Positions 21,382 to 32,945 of a stretch of DNA of 64,000 bases are shown here, piece after piece. The position numbers were made by a program, and so were the translations under genes. The notes under the pieces were generated by a model, which was not told the origin of the DNA, did no database searches, and saw only the letters and a program-made list of their open reading frames with translations. The stretch's first letter is position 1. Every line of letters starts with the position of its first letter. Origin of the DNA: Macrolepiota albuminosa (taxonomy: Eukaryota > Basidiomycota > Agaricomycetes > Agaricales > Agaricaceae); the NCBI GenBank assembly GCA_027475525.1, contig JAMWFC010000054.1, positions 1,418,468 through 1,482,467 of the forward strand, given 5' to 3'.

Positions 21382-21680
21382 TGTTAGAATCCAAGACTCA
21401 ACCTATAGAACAACACTTGTAAACGTATTCCTCAGTCCGATATATTCGACTGAGCCCTACCTATAGAACAACACTTGTAAACGTATTCTAGAGGTAGGAT
21501 AAGCAATAAGTGATAGTAAGTCTCGTAGTTTAACTCACCCTCAGTCCGATATATTTGACTGAGGGTGTGTCTAAGGTATTTATGCCTTATATATGGTCCA
21601 TTGTCCAGGGACATACTTAATGTATTAATAGTAGGGCCACTGCCACTTATGGTGACCCTATAGTATCTCGTCGCCCAACA
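21382..21680 (-). repeat. solo copia-type LTR with target duplication GTTAC
   Basis: Termini TGTTAG...CCCAACA; flanked by gttac at 21377-21381 and 21681-21685, an exact 5-bp target duplication. Read on the minus strand, a TATA-like atatataaggcataaatacc precedes a CCCTCAGTC/GACTGAGGG hairpin, as in the other copia LTRs here. A 30-bp direct repeat with 58-bp period encloses a second hairpin copy. It splits the recombinase gene. Confidence 0.88.
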
Positions 21681-21685
21681 GTTAC

Positions 21686-22500
21686 GGAGTCATCAAACCC
21701 TTGTTCCCGAGGGGGAAGAAATTTGCTGAGGCGAATCTGACTCCACAAAGATGTCGTCATAACAGCCCATATGCAGGCGTGCAGCGGATGTGAAAGATCC
21801 AAGTTTCTTCTAATGATACCCAACATTTCCAGTGACACGGGAGGACATTTCTCCTGAAAGGAAGAGTCTGGCCAAAGATTCTCTGCTTCCTGCAAGGCGT
21901 GTTTAAGTCTGATAGAGCCTGGCCAAGGTAAGTCGTGCTGGATTGTTACAACCTAAGACCTAAATATACACAGGTAAGTTACGTGCACCTCAGTTGTCGT
22001 ATACTTGACTGAGATTAGCCTACTTAAATATACATGGGTAAGTTACGTGCACTGGTAAGGTAGGCATAAGTACAGTGTCCGGTCTAGGTATGTATATAAC
22101 TCACCCTCAGTCATCATATACTTGACCGAGGGTTTGTGTATTGTATGAGCAGATATATATATGTGTTTGTCAAGTCTGTTAGGGTTGAATATCATAATTA
22201 ATGAAGTAATGTAATGACCCTTGATTGTCATATCTTGGCACTTATGGTGGTCATGCCATCGGTGTCCAACATGGATATGCCATGTGTGCAAATCAGAAAT
22301 CTTGTTAGACACTGCACGTCCTGATAGTGATCCAGCCATGGACACCGTGTAAAAGCAAAGGAGATTTTCCGAAGCAGGCAAGGCTGACAGATGGGAAATG
22401 TGATGTCAGTTGCAAAAGGTTAGGAAAGTGGCCACCAACAAACTATAACGTTTGGAAGTGAAGGGAGCCCAGGAGTGAGCAATTACTGAATCGATGAGAT
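21686..22500 (-). pseudogene. DIRS-like tyrosine recombinase, N-terminal part
   Basis: With the LTR at 21944-22271 removed, the minus strand reads APSTSKRYSLLVATFLTFC, PASENLLCFYTVSMAGSLSG, NKISDLHTWHI, then LPWPGSIRLKHALQEAENL, PPVSLEMLGIIRRNLDLSHP and WAVMTTSLWSQIRLSKFLPP, which is the core-binding domain of the recombinase. It continues at 21381. Stops and the LTR insertions inactivate it. Confidence 0.78.
21944..22271 (-). repeat. solo copia-type LTR with target duplication TGGAT
   Basis: Termini TGTTACAACC...GTGTCCAACA; tggat at 21939-21943 recurs at 22272-22276, an exact 5-bp duplication. On the minus strand a TATA-like run precedes a hairpin of the CCCTC(A/G)GTC type (about 22107-22132). 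A direct repeat around taaatataca (21961 and 22025) encloses a second hairpin. It belongs to the same broad LTR group as 21382-21680 but is a different subfamily. Confidence 0.88.
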
Positions 22501-23426
22501 TACTCTAAGCAACTGATAAAGAGGCAGGGGAACTCAGGTGGTAGACACCCTGTGAGATGTTCATTGACCCTGGTATCAGGTGTTCATGATTGGGAGGCCT
22601 CCCACAGACATTTGAAGATGAGCTGTATGGATGGTATCTGTAAAATGAACGTGTTGTGTTCTCTTGACGCCCGTGTTGCAGGAACAACACCAAGTGGAGC
22701 GGCATAGTGTCCACGGCTGACTATTGAGAGTGTTTATACAAACTAAACTTGTGTTCAATACACATAATACATATACAACAATAGGAGTCTTCAGAAATGT
22801 GCAAGAGAGAAAAGATGAACAAGACTATAGACACTATCAAGGAGAAGCAAAACACACCAGACAAGCTAAATTTGTTATGAAGAAAGTTTGATTTAAACAG
22901 ACAACTGGCAGAATCTGATGGTGTTGTGCACATAACAAGTCAAATAAGAAGGAACATGAGGTGGGTATGTTGAGGAAATTGACTGACAACTCTGGCTCTT
23001 AATGTCATCTATTCTTGTCATAACCTCGTATGTCTTACTATGATTCATGTTTCTTTTTAATACTTTTACTGTATCTTACTCATCCTACTTGAAAAGCCCT
23101 TGACCCTACTCCACATGTCTCACCAATACAATCAGTTATATATGTGCCATCACCTGGAGTCAAATCATCTTCAATTGTTGACTCCAGGTGAGCTCTTATT
23201 ATTTTATTCTTACATTACTTACTCTAACAAAATTATCTTTGATTGTTGACTCCAGATATTAATATATATTTGTACACAAATACATTTGTTTTGTGATATG
23301 CTGCAACAGGGTACAAAAATAAGAGGCTGCAGGGCCTGTCCACTTTATTTTCTTCAGAGGGGACCCAGATTGAATTTGATTGGAAAACATCAACAATACA
23401 ACCTAAAATTGCATTTGTTGAACGCT
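22501..23426. other. decayed DIRS interior with a palindromic insert
   Basis: No open frame of the recombinase or RNase H is readable here. A long imperfect palindrome lies at 23151-23190 (cacctggagtcaa / ttgactccaggtg), and ttgactccag recurs at about 23246. This may be a small inverted-repeat transposon. Confidence 0.45.
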
Positions 23427-23920
23427 TCAAGAGCATCCAGCTGCCAAGGCTCCGACTACCCCAGCGTTATCTGATTTTAGAATTATGTGACAGTTTGAAT
23501 GGCCAGCCTTAATCAGGGCACAAACTGCCAGGTCAATGGCCACCATTTCTGCCCAACCAATGTCGTGGCCTTCTGCTTTCCAGTTGGGACGTAACTGCCA
23601 TGCTTGCCATTTGTTGTTGACCATTAGACCTATTTCCCAAGAGCTCAATGCATCTACAAAAACATCAATTGCTAGAGGGTTGGGAGGCCAGAAAACATGT
23701 GAACCACACCATGCATGTTGCAGCTGGAAGCACCACCAGGTGATATTCTCAAGGACCACAGCACCAGGGCGATGAGCCACAAAAGGACCACAGTCCAATG
23801 AAAAACCTGCTCAAAAAGCAAAAAGGGAAGGCAAGTGTGCATGGCCTTGCAGCAGCACCAAGCATACATGATTGAGCATGCCAATCAGAGATTCTGTCAT
23901 TTTCAAGGTAACCTTTTCCC
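23427..23920 (-). pseudogene. DIRS-like RNase H domain
   Basis: The minus strand reads VDALSSWEIGLMVNNKWQAW, QLRPNWKAEGHDIGWAEMVA, IDLAVCALIKAGHSNCHIIL, KSDNAGVVGALAAGCS: the D...E...D pattern of an RNase H fold, in the form typical of basidiomycete DIRS-like elements. Upstream remnants (LACSIMYAWCC...THLPFL) correspond to the RT-RH linker. The frame ends before the usual ENPAD(D)PSR tail. Confidence 0.8.
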
Positions 23921-23985
23921 CCAACATCCAATTTTCCAATTTAGCAAGTGACGTTTTGAATCAGGCAACTCAACAACCTTCCTGT

Positions 23986-24916
23986 TGATAGGACCCCATA
24001 CAGGATCAGCGCATCAACAGCAGGCTACGGCAACATGGCACCAGCTCAGGATACCTAAGCATGCGCTAATTAACCAATTTTGGCAATATTTGATGGCCAC
24101 ATACGGCAAGAAGCAGATCCGATCAATGATAGCGCTGATGGCAGCAAGAATGACAACTGACAGATGGCATCAGTCACTGACAACAGTGCTTGGAAAGAAG
24201 ACTGACGATCTATCAAAAAACTGATGGACAGCTTGGCATTTGACCTTGGCATCTGACACCGCTTAGCGCCTTGATCTGGCACCTGACATTGCAAAGCATT
24301 TTGGACAGACAGAAGGGTGATGGATTGATGGTTTAGCATCGCAATCTGCTGCCTGGCGTCGCTAAGGGTCTTGAATGGACGGTAGGGATCTGAAACCATT
24401 GGAGCTACCCCTATAAAATTTTCTAGTTTACCGCACTTTGGCGATTGTTAGCCACTGGCAATGGTGAACTCCTTGTAGTATAAAAAGTACTTACCAACTT
24501 GTACATAGGCAACCAAGAACAGAGTTTCCTGCTCCCCTTACTCCAGTCTCCCTTATGGTCCAAATCTCATTTACGATCGACAACATCGAAGTCATCAGCA
24601 GTTGCAGACTCTCGCTAACACTCAACACACTTGTGCCTTGCAGCTATGGCAGGCATTAACAACGCTTAGACCTCGCTAAGCTTATCATGTTCTTACTGCT
24701 CACATTGCCGTGTTCACTTACTGCTTCTTCCATAGGCGCTTTACATTAGCGCTTGACACTTGCCAACTCCTTTGCTGACTTTATCTTAACTTCACAGGCG
24801 TGTTCTCTGGGACCTGCCCAGGACTCCCCTCATCACTTTTAGCATGCCCAACGCAAGCTTTTGGTATGGTAACACTATTACTATATTTGTTACTGACCAA
24901 ACTTTGGGTGTCATCA
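23986..24916 (+). repeat. solo gypsy LTR of family B, inserted in the DIRS element
   Basis: The reverse complement of this segment aligns with the LTRs of element B (31840-32775 and 55900-56971) from TGATGACNCCC to GGGTCCTATCA, with many substitutions, so it is an older copy. The adjoining tetramers ctgt (23982-23985) and ctat (24917-24920) could be a 4-bp target duplication with one transition. It interrupts the DIRS reverse transcriptase just after the catalytic region. Confidence 0.8.
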
Positions 24917-25877
24917 CTATCCAGAGACCAAACAAAACCAATATATGTAAAATTTGATGCAAAGGGTGTGTGTTTTTCTTGAGACCATGGCCATCCAAGG
25001 TTGTGCGAGATGGAACAAATTAGGGTTTCATTGTAGGAATAAGCAAAAGGTGCAATGAGTTGGTGAGGGTATCTGAAGAATACACCACCCACTTCAACAC
25101 ATCATTGACCCCTCGATGCAAGAAGATTTTAACAATTGTGTCTGTGATGTGGCCAAACACCTCAGGTGCCAACAAGGCTTCAAAGTTCAATTGAAAGTCA
25201 TAATGAATGTTACCATCTATGGAAATTGCAAGTTTAGGCCAGTCCACTGGCCTTGTAGGAATATTTTGAAAGGCAGAATTGACATCAAAGACAGCTGCCT
25301 GGGATCTGGGGAGGGCATTGGTGACCAAGAGCCAACAAGCAGAAAATGTACCCCAATCACAAGGGGAGTCATCAGAGTCAATATAAGAGTTGACAGACAC
25401 AATGGCAGGGTTGTTACGAGGAAAGGACAAGTCTAGAGTTGCCTGAAGTTTGCTGCTAGCGCTTGTAACAACGTTTAGCGGAGCCATCCAGAAGGGACCA
25501 AAGAGACATTCTGCGAGAGCAGAAGAGAAGGCTGGAGAGACTCTCCCAAGTGCGATTTTAGAAGTATACTTAGTTATGATAAAAACATGAGCTTCAGGTG
25601 TGCAAAAATGATTTGGTGGACAATAAGACTGAGACACAGATAGAGAATTTATACCGACATCAAAACCAACATGGAGGCCTTTCAGCATCTCTGCAAAAAG
25701 GTCCAACACCCCAGCATCATGCAGGGCAATCTTCCATTGGCCAGCTCTTAACAGGGTGGACACTGGAAAAATTGAATCAAGCTGAACAGGCCTGAGCCCC
25801 ATGCAGAGAAGCACTGCACAGGGAACAAACATGGGAATGGACACATTTAGATGCCTTGTCGCATCTAGAGAAGCCAT
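24917..25877 (-). pseudogene. DIRS-like reverse transcriptase
   Basis: Reads SKLQATLDLSFPRNNPAIVS, VNSYIDSDDSPCDWGTFSAC, AAVFDVNSAFQNIPTRPVDW (motif A with its catalytic Asp), and HRGVNDVLKWV. The expected WVDDF motif C is missing: the frame jumps from KWV to GGVFFRYP in another frame, so both catalytic Asp residues are lost through a small deletion. GWPWSQEKHTPFASNFTYIG and FVWSLDSD follow until the LTR at 24916. Confidence 0.82.
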
Positions 25878-26889
25878 TGATGCAAAATGTAAGTTTTAAT
25901 TTATTTTAAGTTGCTCAAGTGGAATTGAACAAAACTTAGATTTTAAATATAAAACTCCAGTTCACTGGGTTCTGGGGGTTTGAGTTACACATGTGCACAT
26001 GTTCTAATAATGTTATAATACTTAATTGATTTATTTGAAAGTAAAACTTAAGTTCATACTCAAAAATGAGTCAAAATAGTATTATTACTGAGCGTGAAGT
26101 GAATCAATATGCATAAGGCCTAAGATGTCCATTCCCTGAGGACTCCGAGCCGTGACAAGGTGATTGCTTGCCCAACTCCCCCATTGTTCCTCCACCTTTA
26201 TACTTTCTTCTCTATATACAGACCACTGCTTATTTGTGTGGTAACGATGCTTCGTTGTGTTTTGATGGGTCTAAATATTCAGTTGTCGAGTTTCCTGGGG
26301 CTGGGCACCAGTGGTTGCCTTTCCAATGACCAGCCTGGTGGGTAATCCTTTTCCCACTGATTTTTTTAGCTAATTGTTATGCCATCTCCTCCTATCCTCT
26401 TATCTGCCTCTGTTCTCCCTTCCTTGTCCTCTCCTTGCATTCCTGGTCATGTTGTGGTGGCATGGTCATGGTAAGTCATGTCAAGATGCTGAGGACACAA
26501 GTTCAGTGTCATTGTAATGGTATGTCATCATTCAGGGATAGCTTTAATGGCTGATGTCAGATCAGATGGAGCTTAATCTTGGGACAAGCCCTGAGATTTT
26601 TGTCTTTGCCAAGCACTGCCACTCATTGGCTATCTCCTTGATCATAATATTGGCATGTCACTTACTTTGCTGTTTTATGCGCTGAGTTTGTTGTCCTTAC
26701 TCATTGTGGGTTGGTTTGAAGTACAGGCTCCCACATCTACAGTTTTCAACACCTGCTTACAGTTTTCAGCAGATAACCATTTGGTTTGTTTATTTTTAGG
26801 GAGCCTTTCTTGTCTTTTGTATGCCTCGTTTTAGAGGCATCCATATCACTATTCAAAGTGAAGCAGATGGAAAAACCTGAGGGAGTGCA
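25878..26889. other. probable decayed DIRS Gag or leader, no open frame
   Basis: Lies between the RT and the zinc-knuckle ORF. I cannot read a coherent protein. A/T-rich at 25880-26110. Confidence 0.4.
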
Positions 26890-27096
26890 CTATGATCTTC
26901 CATCTCTATGAAGAAATTTGGATGTGGATCGACAAGAAGAAAGTTTGTGTTCAAGAGATCCACAAGACAAACATTTGGAACGGATACTCAGTGTGGTAGA
27001 GGTCTCCCAAAACCACATGGCTGAAGCTTTGGAGCGAGCAAGAAACATTTCCATTTCAACCAACCTACTGTAAGTATACAATAATACCTGAAACAT
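26890..27096 (-). pseudogene. Gag-like zinc knuckle remnant of the DIRS element
   Basis: A short frame contains CLSCGSLEHKLSSC, a CX2CX4HX4C knuckle, near ARSKASAMWFWETST. Its position upstream of the RT fits a Gag of the DIRS-like element. Start and end are not defined. Confidence 0.5.
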
Positions 27097-27249
27097 TTAT
27101 TTATCCAGTATGACAAAGAAAACCAAGGAAGAACCATCTGAAGAGGAAAGAGAGAAATCTGTAAAGATAATAAAGACACGTAAAAGTTGCCTGCTAAAGC
27201 TTCTAGTCACAACAATGTGATGAGAAACATGGATCAAATATAAATACTG

Positions 27250-27425
27250 TAGGCACATTTGTAGCATAGTCCGCTATGTGGCATTGGCCACATAGCTTTT
27301 ACTTACTTTAGTAGTCAATATATTATATTATATTTATTATAATATAATATTAGATACATTATTATAAATAGTTTGATATGTGCTGCTTATTACTGTTTTA
27401 TACTACATTGTCACTACACAGAATC
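27250..27425 (-). repeat. right copy of the diverged inverted repeat
   Basis: A/T-rich block with the palindrome gctatgtggcattggccacatagc at its left, inverted relative to 18126-18296 and alignable along its length. It lies just outside the DIRS Gag remnant, where a terminal repeat is expected. Confidence 0.55.
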
Positions 27426-27588
27426 AGACCAGTCCAGTCTATTGTGAACCTTGAGCTCACTCAAACTGTAACTTTGTTACATTTTTTTGAATTCACCAGC
27501 TAGGATCTATTGCCTAGCATCCAACGTCAGTCGCTAAGTTTGTTGACAGAACTCTATTAGCTTCTTGAGCTTCTTGCACAGCCACACC

Positions 27589-28269
27589 ATGCAAATTTCA
27601 AACAGGGAATCGATGAGTAACCCTATACCTGCAGTCACCACTGACGGTGGGCGTAACGCCCACGACCTATGGGGAGACCCAGCAGACACTCAGAACATGC
27701 AAGCGTCCAATGTGGGTCAGTTGAGACCCAAGGCTCAAGATCGAGGTTGGAGCACCAACTTGCCTAGGAATGAAAGTGAGGCCCAGAGAGCTGAGAGCTC
27801 ACAATATGATGGCCAGCAATGGCCATGGGACAAAATGCCAGGGGGATTAACTCCCTCAGTGATGCAGCTGCCAGGAAGACTTCAACAGTCCAGCCAGCTA
27901 GCTTCTAAAGGGCCACCTAATGAGGTCAAGCAGTCAACAGGCACCCAGGGTGTCACAGAAGAGACAGATTCATTAGCATGGACTGGGGGACCTATGGCCC
28001 CAAGCTGGAGTAGTGGGGCCAGATGGGCTGCAGTGGGCTCAATGCCCACCAGGATTGCAGATATCTGCATAGAGGAGGTACTGGAGAAGGATGTGACCCC
28101 TGAAGCTGGCAGTGTAGAAAACCATTTTCTGCCCACACCAGCAGTGGAGGAATTCCAGGAGGTTGCAGATCTCCCAGATGAGGTTGTTGAGTTGTCTACC
28201 AACAATGACACTGGAGCAGAGGAGCAGCAGTTGAAAACCGCTTACACTGTGTGCTTGCAGGTGTTCTAG
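27589..28269 (+). pseudogene. N-terminal ORF of gypsy element C (leader/Gag region)
   Basis: Open from ATG at 27589 for 227 codons. Low-complexity, acidic near its end (EEVLEKDVTPEAGSVEN, EEFQEVADLPDEVVELS). No domain is recognised. It precedes the capsid region of C and has the composition of the N-terminal extension seen in some basidiomycete gypsy Gags. A stop at 28267 separates it from further coding remnants (28330-28650). Confidence 0.5.
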
Positions 28270-30243
28270 GATCTATACCCAGAGGTGATGAAGTACACCA
28301 CTCAGGCATGACTCAAGCAATACGCTTCAGTGCATATAGTAGCACTTAGGCAACAAGGGCACGAGGTTCCCACTGTATTCAGTACTAAATATACTGATTT
28401 AATGGTGAGAGTTCTCACTATAGAACTCCAGATGTATTTGCAGCATAAGGCCACATGGCAATTGGGGGTATCAACCCTCTGGAGCCACACCTCCAAGGAA
28501 TGCTTAGCATGTTGTAATCAAGATGTCGGAGTTGAGCTAGTGGAAGCACTAGCACAGGTGCAGGAAGTGCCTGAGGCAAATCCAGTGAGTACCTTTTATA
28601 CTCCAGCAGGACAAGAGTGGTGTGAGAAGCCCCCACATATGTGTAACTGAGACCCTAGGACAGAGATGTCAGGCCCAGATAGACATGCTAGTACTGCATT
28701 TAAGATAGAGAGCAAGGCATCTTTGATGCTGCACATGCCAATGGCAGAAATGTTGAGCAACAGAGTTGCATATCAACATATGCACAATGGTGATCTCAGG
28801 ACTAAGGGACAGTCCCTTATTGACAATCAGGGCATTGTATTCAAGGGCACTAAGTTCATTGACAAGATGCTTTGTCTATTCGTGATGCAGGGCCAGGAGA
28901 ATCAAGTTTCTCCAGAACTAGGGCAGCGCCATGATCATGATTGAGGAGACTTTCCTGATTGAGATGGCACCATGAGACATGATGCTCCTGGTAGAGGCCA
29001 GGACAAGCGCCCTAGATCAATCCTCTGAGATGAAGGCAATTATGTCCACAGTCGAGGAGGCTCAGAACATCCACAGCAGAGTGGATGAGGGAAATTGCTT
29101 CCCCAAGCTGCTGATCTAGCAGCTAGATTCCTGGGCCAGCAAGAGGCCATTTGTATGCATTGTGAAGCCATGCACAACTGCCTTTATTGAGTAATCAATG
29201 ATGCCTACCAGAGGGGAGGAAACTGCATAAAGCAGATAGTAGGCACATTCACACCTACACAGGCATGTCCAAGTTCAGTGACTTGGAGGACTGAGCAATG
29301 GACATATGCACCCACCTTGCCATGTGCTTATATGGAGGTGACTATATGGAACAAGAATGAATTTTTGTCTTGCCTGAGTTCTTAGCTGGAGAGGCCATGA
29401 GTTGGTTCTGATGAGCAGTACTGCATGTCAACTGGGTCCAGTATGATTAGACATTCAAGAGAGTCTTTACAGGATTGTATGATCGATTCATGCACCTCTC
29501 AATGTTACAGGATGCAAGGAAAAACTTGCAGTCTGCCAAGTACACCAAGAAGTTGGGTGTACAAGAGTTCTACAATACCTTAACAACCATGCCCAGAATA
29601 TGGCAGTATACCCAGACAGGTACACTATGCTCAAAACATTCTTGGATGGTATTCCAGCAGACATGTGCCACTATGGGATACGTGGAGATGGATTGTCCCC
29701 AGAGGTCAATAATGTTGAGCAGTTTATTGTGTACACCATAAGATATAAGCAGTCCCTTAAGACTGCTAACCACTACAAGCATTGTAGTAGCCACAAATGA
29801 GGAAGCAGGCAACTACTGCCTGCTGGGGCACCCTCACAAGGTCAGCATGTAGGGACATTTCTGGCTAAGAAGGCTGATGTGGATTGTGACCGCAACACAT
29901 GGTTTGTAGTATGCAGAGCCCCTGCTGGGAATTGAGGGCATAGCCACCCACAACCAGAGCAGGTGCTGGACAGGGAACACCCTAAGCCAAGGTTGGACAT
30001 TAAGCCAGCCAACCCATCTGGTCAGACAGGGACATGTTTTGCATGTAGCCAGCCAGGCCACTATGCTACCAACTGCCCTATGAGAGCAGGAGCCCCGGGA
30101 AAGGAGTATACACCCCAAGCCCACCTTCAGGCTTCACATACTGCAGCTGCAAGTAGGAGTGATGGGGATATCTCTGCTGAGTCTGAGGCTGAGTACTCCA
30201 TGAACGACCATCAAACAATCACGTTAAGAACAATGTTGTATGA
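28270..30243 (+). pseudogene. gypsy C Gag: capsid and zinc knuckle
   Basis: Capsid segments are readable in changing frames: KKLGVQEFYNTLTTM and YPDRYTMLKTFLDGIPADMC, HYGIRGDGLSPEVNNVEQFI (about 29550-29760). At 29963-30237 follows CFACSQPGHYATNC, a CX2CX4HX4C knuckle. Many stops are present. Confidence 0.82.
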
Positions 30244-30714
30244 ATGAAAAAGATGACTCTTCATCAGGCAGAAGGCACTTTGCAGTGCCCTACATTGAAG
30301 CATGCAGACAAAGAGTGCCTGGTCTTGTATGTGGATGTAAATGGCCACAAGGCGTGGACCTTGTGGGACTCTGAGAACACTACTTTGGATATTATGCCCC
30401 AATTCACCCACGTGTACAGAATCTCTGTACAGGAGTTAGAGACTCCATTGGCCTTGCAACTGGGCACTGTAGGGAGCCATGCAATGGTGCAGTATGGGAC
30501 AAACCATAACCGTCCAGACACCAGGCTCACGTAGCCAGGAATATATTGATGTAGCAAACTTTGATTGCTATGACATGATATTGGGAACACCATTCATGCA
30601 GCATAACAAAGTCATGCTATACTTTGAACACTGTCAGGTGCTAGTGAATGGGAACATAATCCCAGCCAAATGGGCTACAGCAGATGACACTGATAATTGC
30701 CTGTGACATCACGG
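30244..30714 (+). pseudogene. gypsy C aspartic protease
   Basis: VNGHKAWTLWDSENTTLDIM carries the active-site D, but DSG has become DSE. In another frame (about 30540-30620) FDCYDMILGTPFMQHNKV matches the hydrophobic-D-x-ILG-x-PF flap region. A stop and a frame change lie between them. The remnant is cut at 30714 by a solo LTR. Confidence 0.8.
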
Positions 30715-31785
30715 TGATGACGCCAACTGTGGTTGAGTGCGCTGGACGTATACGCAGTACAACACTGTCTCCAGCGCTTGGCGTGCATAGTTTATGAGGA
30801 GTCCTGACAGAGTCCTGGTGTGCTTGAGCCAAGGTGTTAAAACGACGCACTAGATGATAGCGCTTTGCATGCTACCTGACAAACGGTAAGCGTCGTAGTT
30901 TACACAAAGATATAGAAGACAAGATGAATAGCGCAGCATAGTGTGCCCATAGGTGGCACCGTAAACGACGAAGACAGGATAAACAAGGCTAGCGCCCAAC
31001 TTAGTGACAAAGTTTGAGCAAGCTAGCATGATTTGAACGCTAAGGGTAACTTGGATGCTCAAGAAGTTACGATTTGTTGCTATGTACATCCCAAGTAGCT
31101 ATCTTTTATACTATGTGCTATTATATTTTTAAAATGAGTCCATTAGCAGCGCTACCAATTAGCACCTCTCCTCGTGGTTGTAGCTAATGGCGACCTGTCA
31201 ACGGCAACCGGTATGCATAGGGCAACGGCGACTAATGGCGTTATAGCCCATTGGCCATGGCGACTCCAAACTGACTTAAACTTTTGTAGAAGTCTGCTCA
31301 CTTTTTAGTGTAATTCCGATTGGCCAGGCCTTTGGCGGGGTATGGTCAGAAAATCCTCGACAGACGCCGTGAGTTCTGCTGCCGGCGCTAAATCTAGTAT
31401 CAATTTTTGATGAATAGAATGTTGGGCTAGAGTATATCCTGTTCCGTCGCTGTTGATTCTTTAGACTTCTGATTAAAGTGCCTCGTCCAATAGCAGCGCC
31501 TAATGCTAACCCCTTTATGGAATTGATTGGGGTTTGGTCAAAGTCATGTCCCCGCCGTCTTGCTAGCACCCAGAGTCCCTGGTCTCCTAATCCTCCAAGG
31601 TCAATAAATGGTATATGCTGAAGGCCTGATCATGGTAGTTAAGACTGATAACCAGCGCCTATAATTGAGTGCCAAGATCTGTGGTTTCCTGTGTCCGAGA
31701 GGATCGCTAGGGTCTCGAGTATAGCCTGTGTCCGTAGACCTATAGTGTACCCCTTGATGTGCTCAGTCCGAGTAAAAGCCTATCA
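30715..31785 (-). repeat. solo LTR of gypsy family A, target duplication ACGG
   Basis: Same length (1071 bp) and termini (TGATGACGCC...GCCTATCA in plus-strand reading) as the LTRs of element A, but clearly diverged, so older. acgg at 30711-30714 is repeated at 31786-31789, a 4-bp target duplication. It sits in the protease region of element C. Confidence 0.88.
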
Positions 31786-31839
31786 ACGGCACTACAGAGA
31801 AGTGCAAGGATTCTCCATGACTTGGTCAGCACAAAGCGC

Positions 31840-32775
31840 TGATGACGCCCAAAGTTTGGTCAGTAACAAATATAACTATAGTGTTACCATACCAATTGCT
31901 TGCGTTGGGCACGCTATAAGTGATGTGAGGAGTCCCGGGCAGGTCCCAGAGAACGCGTCTGTGAAAATGGGGAAAAGTCGGTAACGGGGTTGGCAAGTGT
32001 CAAGCGCTAAGGTAAAGCGCCTAGGGAAGGAGCGGTAAGTGAACACGGCAAAGGTAAGCGGCAAGAACCCGGTAAGCTTAGCAAGGTCTAAGCGTCGATA
32101 ATGCCTGCCGTAGCTGCAAGGCGCGAATGTGTTGAGTTTTGGTGAGCGTCTGTAACTGCCAATGAGTTCGACGTTGCCGACCGTAAATGAAATCTTGAGC
32201 GTAAGGGCGACTGAAGAAAGGGGAGCAGGAAACTCTCATCTATTTTTCTCTCGGTATGTACAAGTTGGTAAGTACTTTATATACTACAAGGAGTTCACCG
32301 TCGCCAGTGACCAACCATTGCCAAAGTGCGGTAAACTGGAAAATTTCATAGGGGTAGCTCCAATGGTTTCAGATCCCTACCGTCCATTCAAGAACCTTAG
32401 CGACACCAGGCAGCAGATCGCGAAGCTAAACCATCAATCCATCACCCTTCTGTCTGTCAGAGCACCTAAGCGATGTCAGGCGCCAAATCGAGGCACTAAG
32501 TGATGTCAGACGCCAAGGTCAAACGCTAAGCTGTCCGTCAGTTTTTGATAGATCATCAGGCTTCTCCCTAAGCGCTGTCGTCAGTGACTGATGCCATCTG
32601 TCAGTTGTCATTCTGTCTGCCGTCGGCACTATCATTGATTGGATCTGCTTCTTGCCGTGCGCGGCCATCAAATATTGCCAAAATTAGTTAGTTAGCGCGC
32701 GCTAAGGTATCCCGAGCCCGTGCCGCATTGCCGTAGCCTGCCGTTGATGCGCTGATCCTGTATGGGGTCCTATCA
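31840..32775 (-). repeat. element B LTR (3' LTR in pol sense)
   Basis: 936 bp, TGATGACGCCCAAAG...GGGGTCCTATCA. A tctcccc stretch follows at 32776, which in pol sense is the purine tract just upstream of the 3' LTR. Confidence 0.92.
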
Positions 32776-32809
32776 TCTCTCCCCAACTGAAAAATTGACT
32801 GTCCTCAGT
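32776..32809. promoter_or_regulatory. polypurine tract and conserved block next to the antisense gene (B)
   Basis: tctcccc (32776-32782, GGGGAGA in pol sense) borders the LTR. The next 27 bp (32783-32809, starting aactgaaaaattgactg) are identical in element A (38750-38776) although most neighbouring non-coding sequence differs. The block lies about 140 bp upstream of the antisense ATG and may be a promoter or reverse-transcription element. Confidence 0.6.
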
Positions 32810-32945
32810 CACCAAATAAGGCTACTGTTACCGCTTTTGTGACAAGTGGCCCGTGCGTTCTTGAGATTTTGTTTATAGTCCTGGCGCATGAGTGTGTACT
32901 TCGTTTCTCCTCCCCATCTTTATCTGGCGCTCAATAAAATAAAAT

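Larger units (their letters stand above)
20742..27100 (-). mobile_element. DIRS-like tyrosine-recombinase retrotransposon, decayed
   Basis: On the minus strand the order is: Gag-like zinc knuckle (about 27096-26890), reverse transcriptase (25877-24917), RNase H (about 23920-23427), tyrosine recombinase (about 22500-20742). This is the gene order of DIRS elements, which use a tyrosine recombinase where other LTR elements use a DDE integrase. Three solo LTRs (21382-21680, 21944-22271, 23986-24916) sit inside it. Frames are broken throughout. Confidence 0.82.

Noticed and set aside
27250..27425. LTR of gypsy element C
   Set aside because: No matching sequence follows the chromodomain end of C; the only relative is the inverted copy at 18126-18296.
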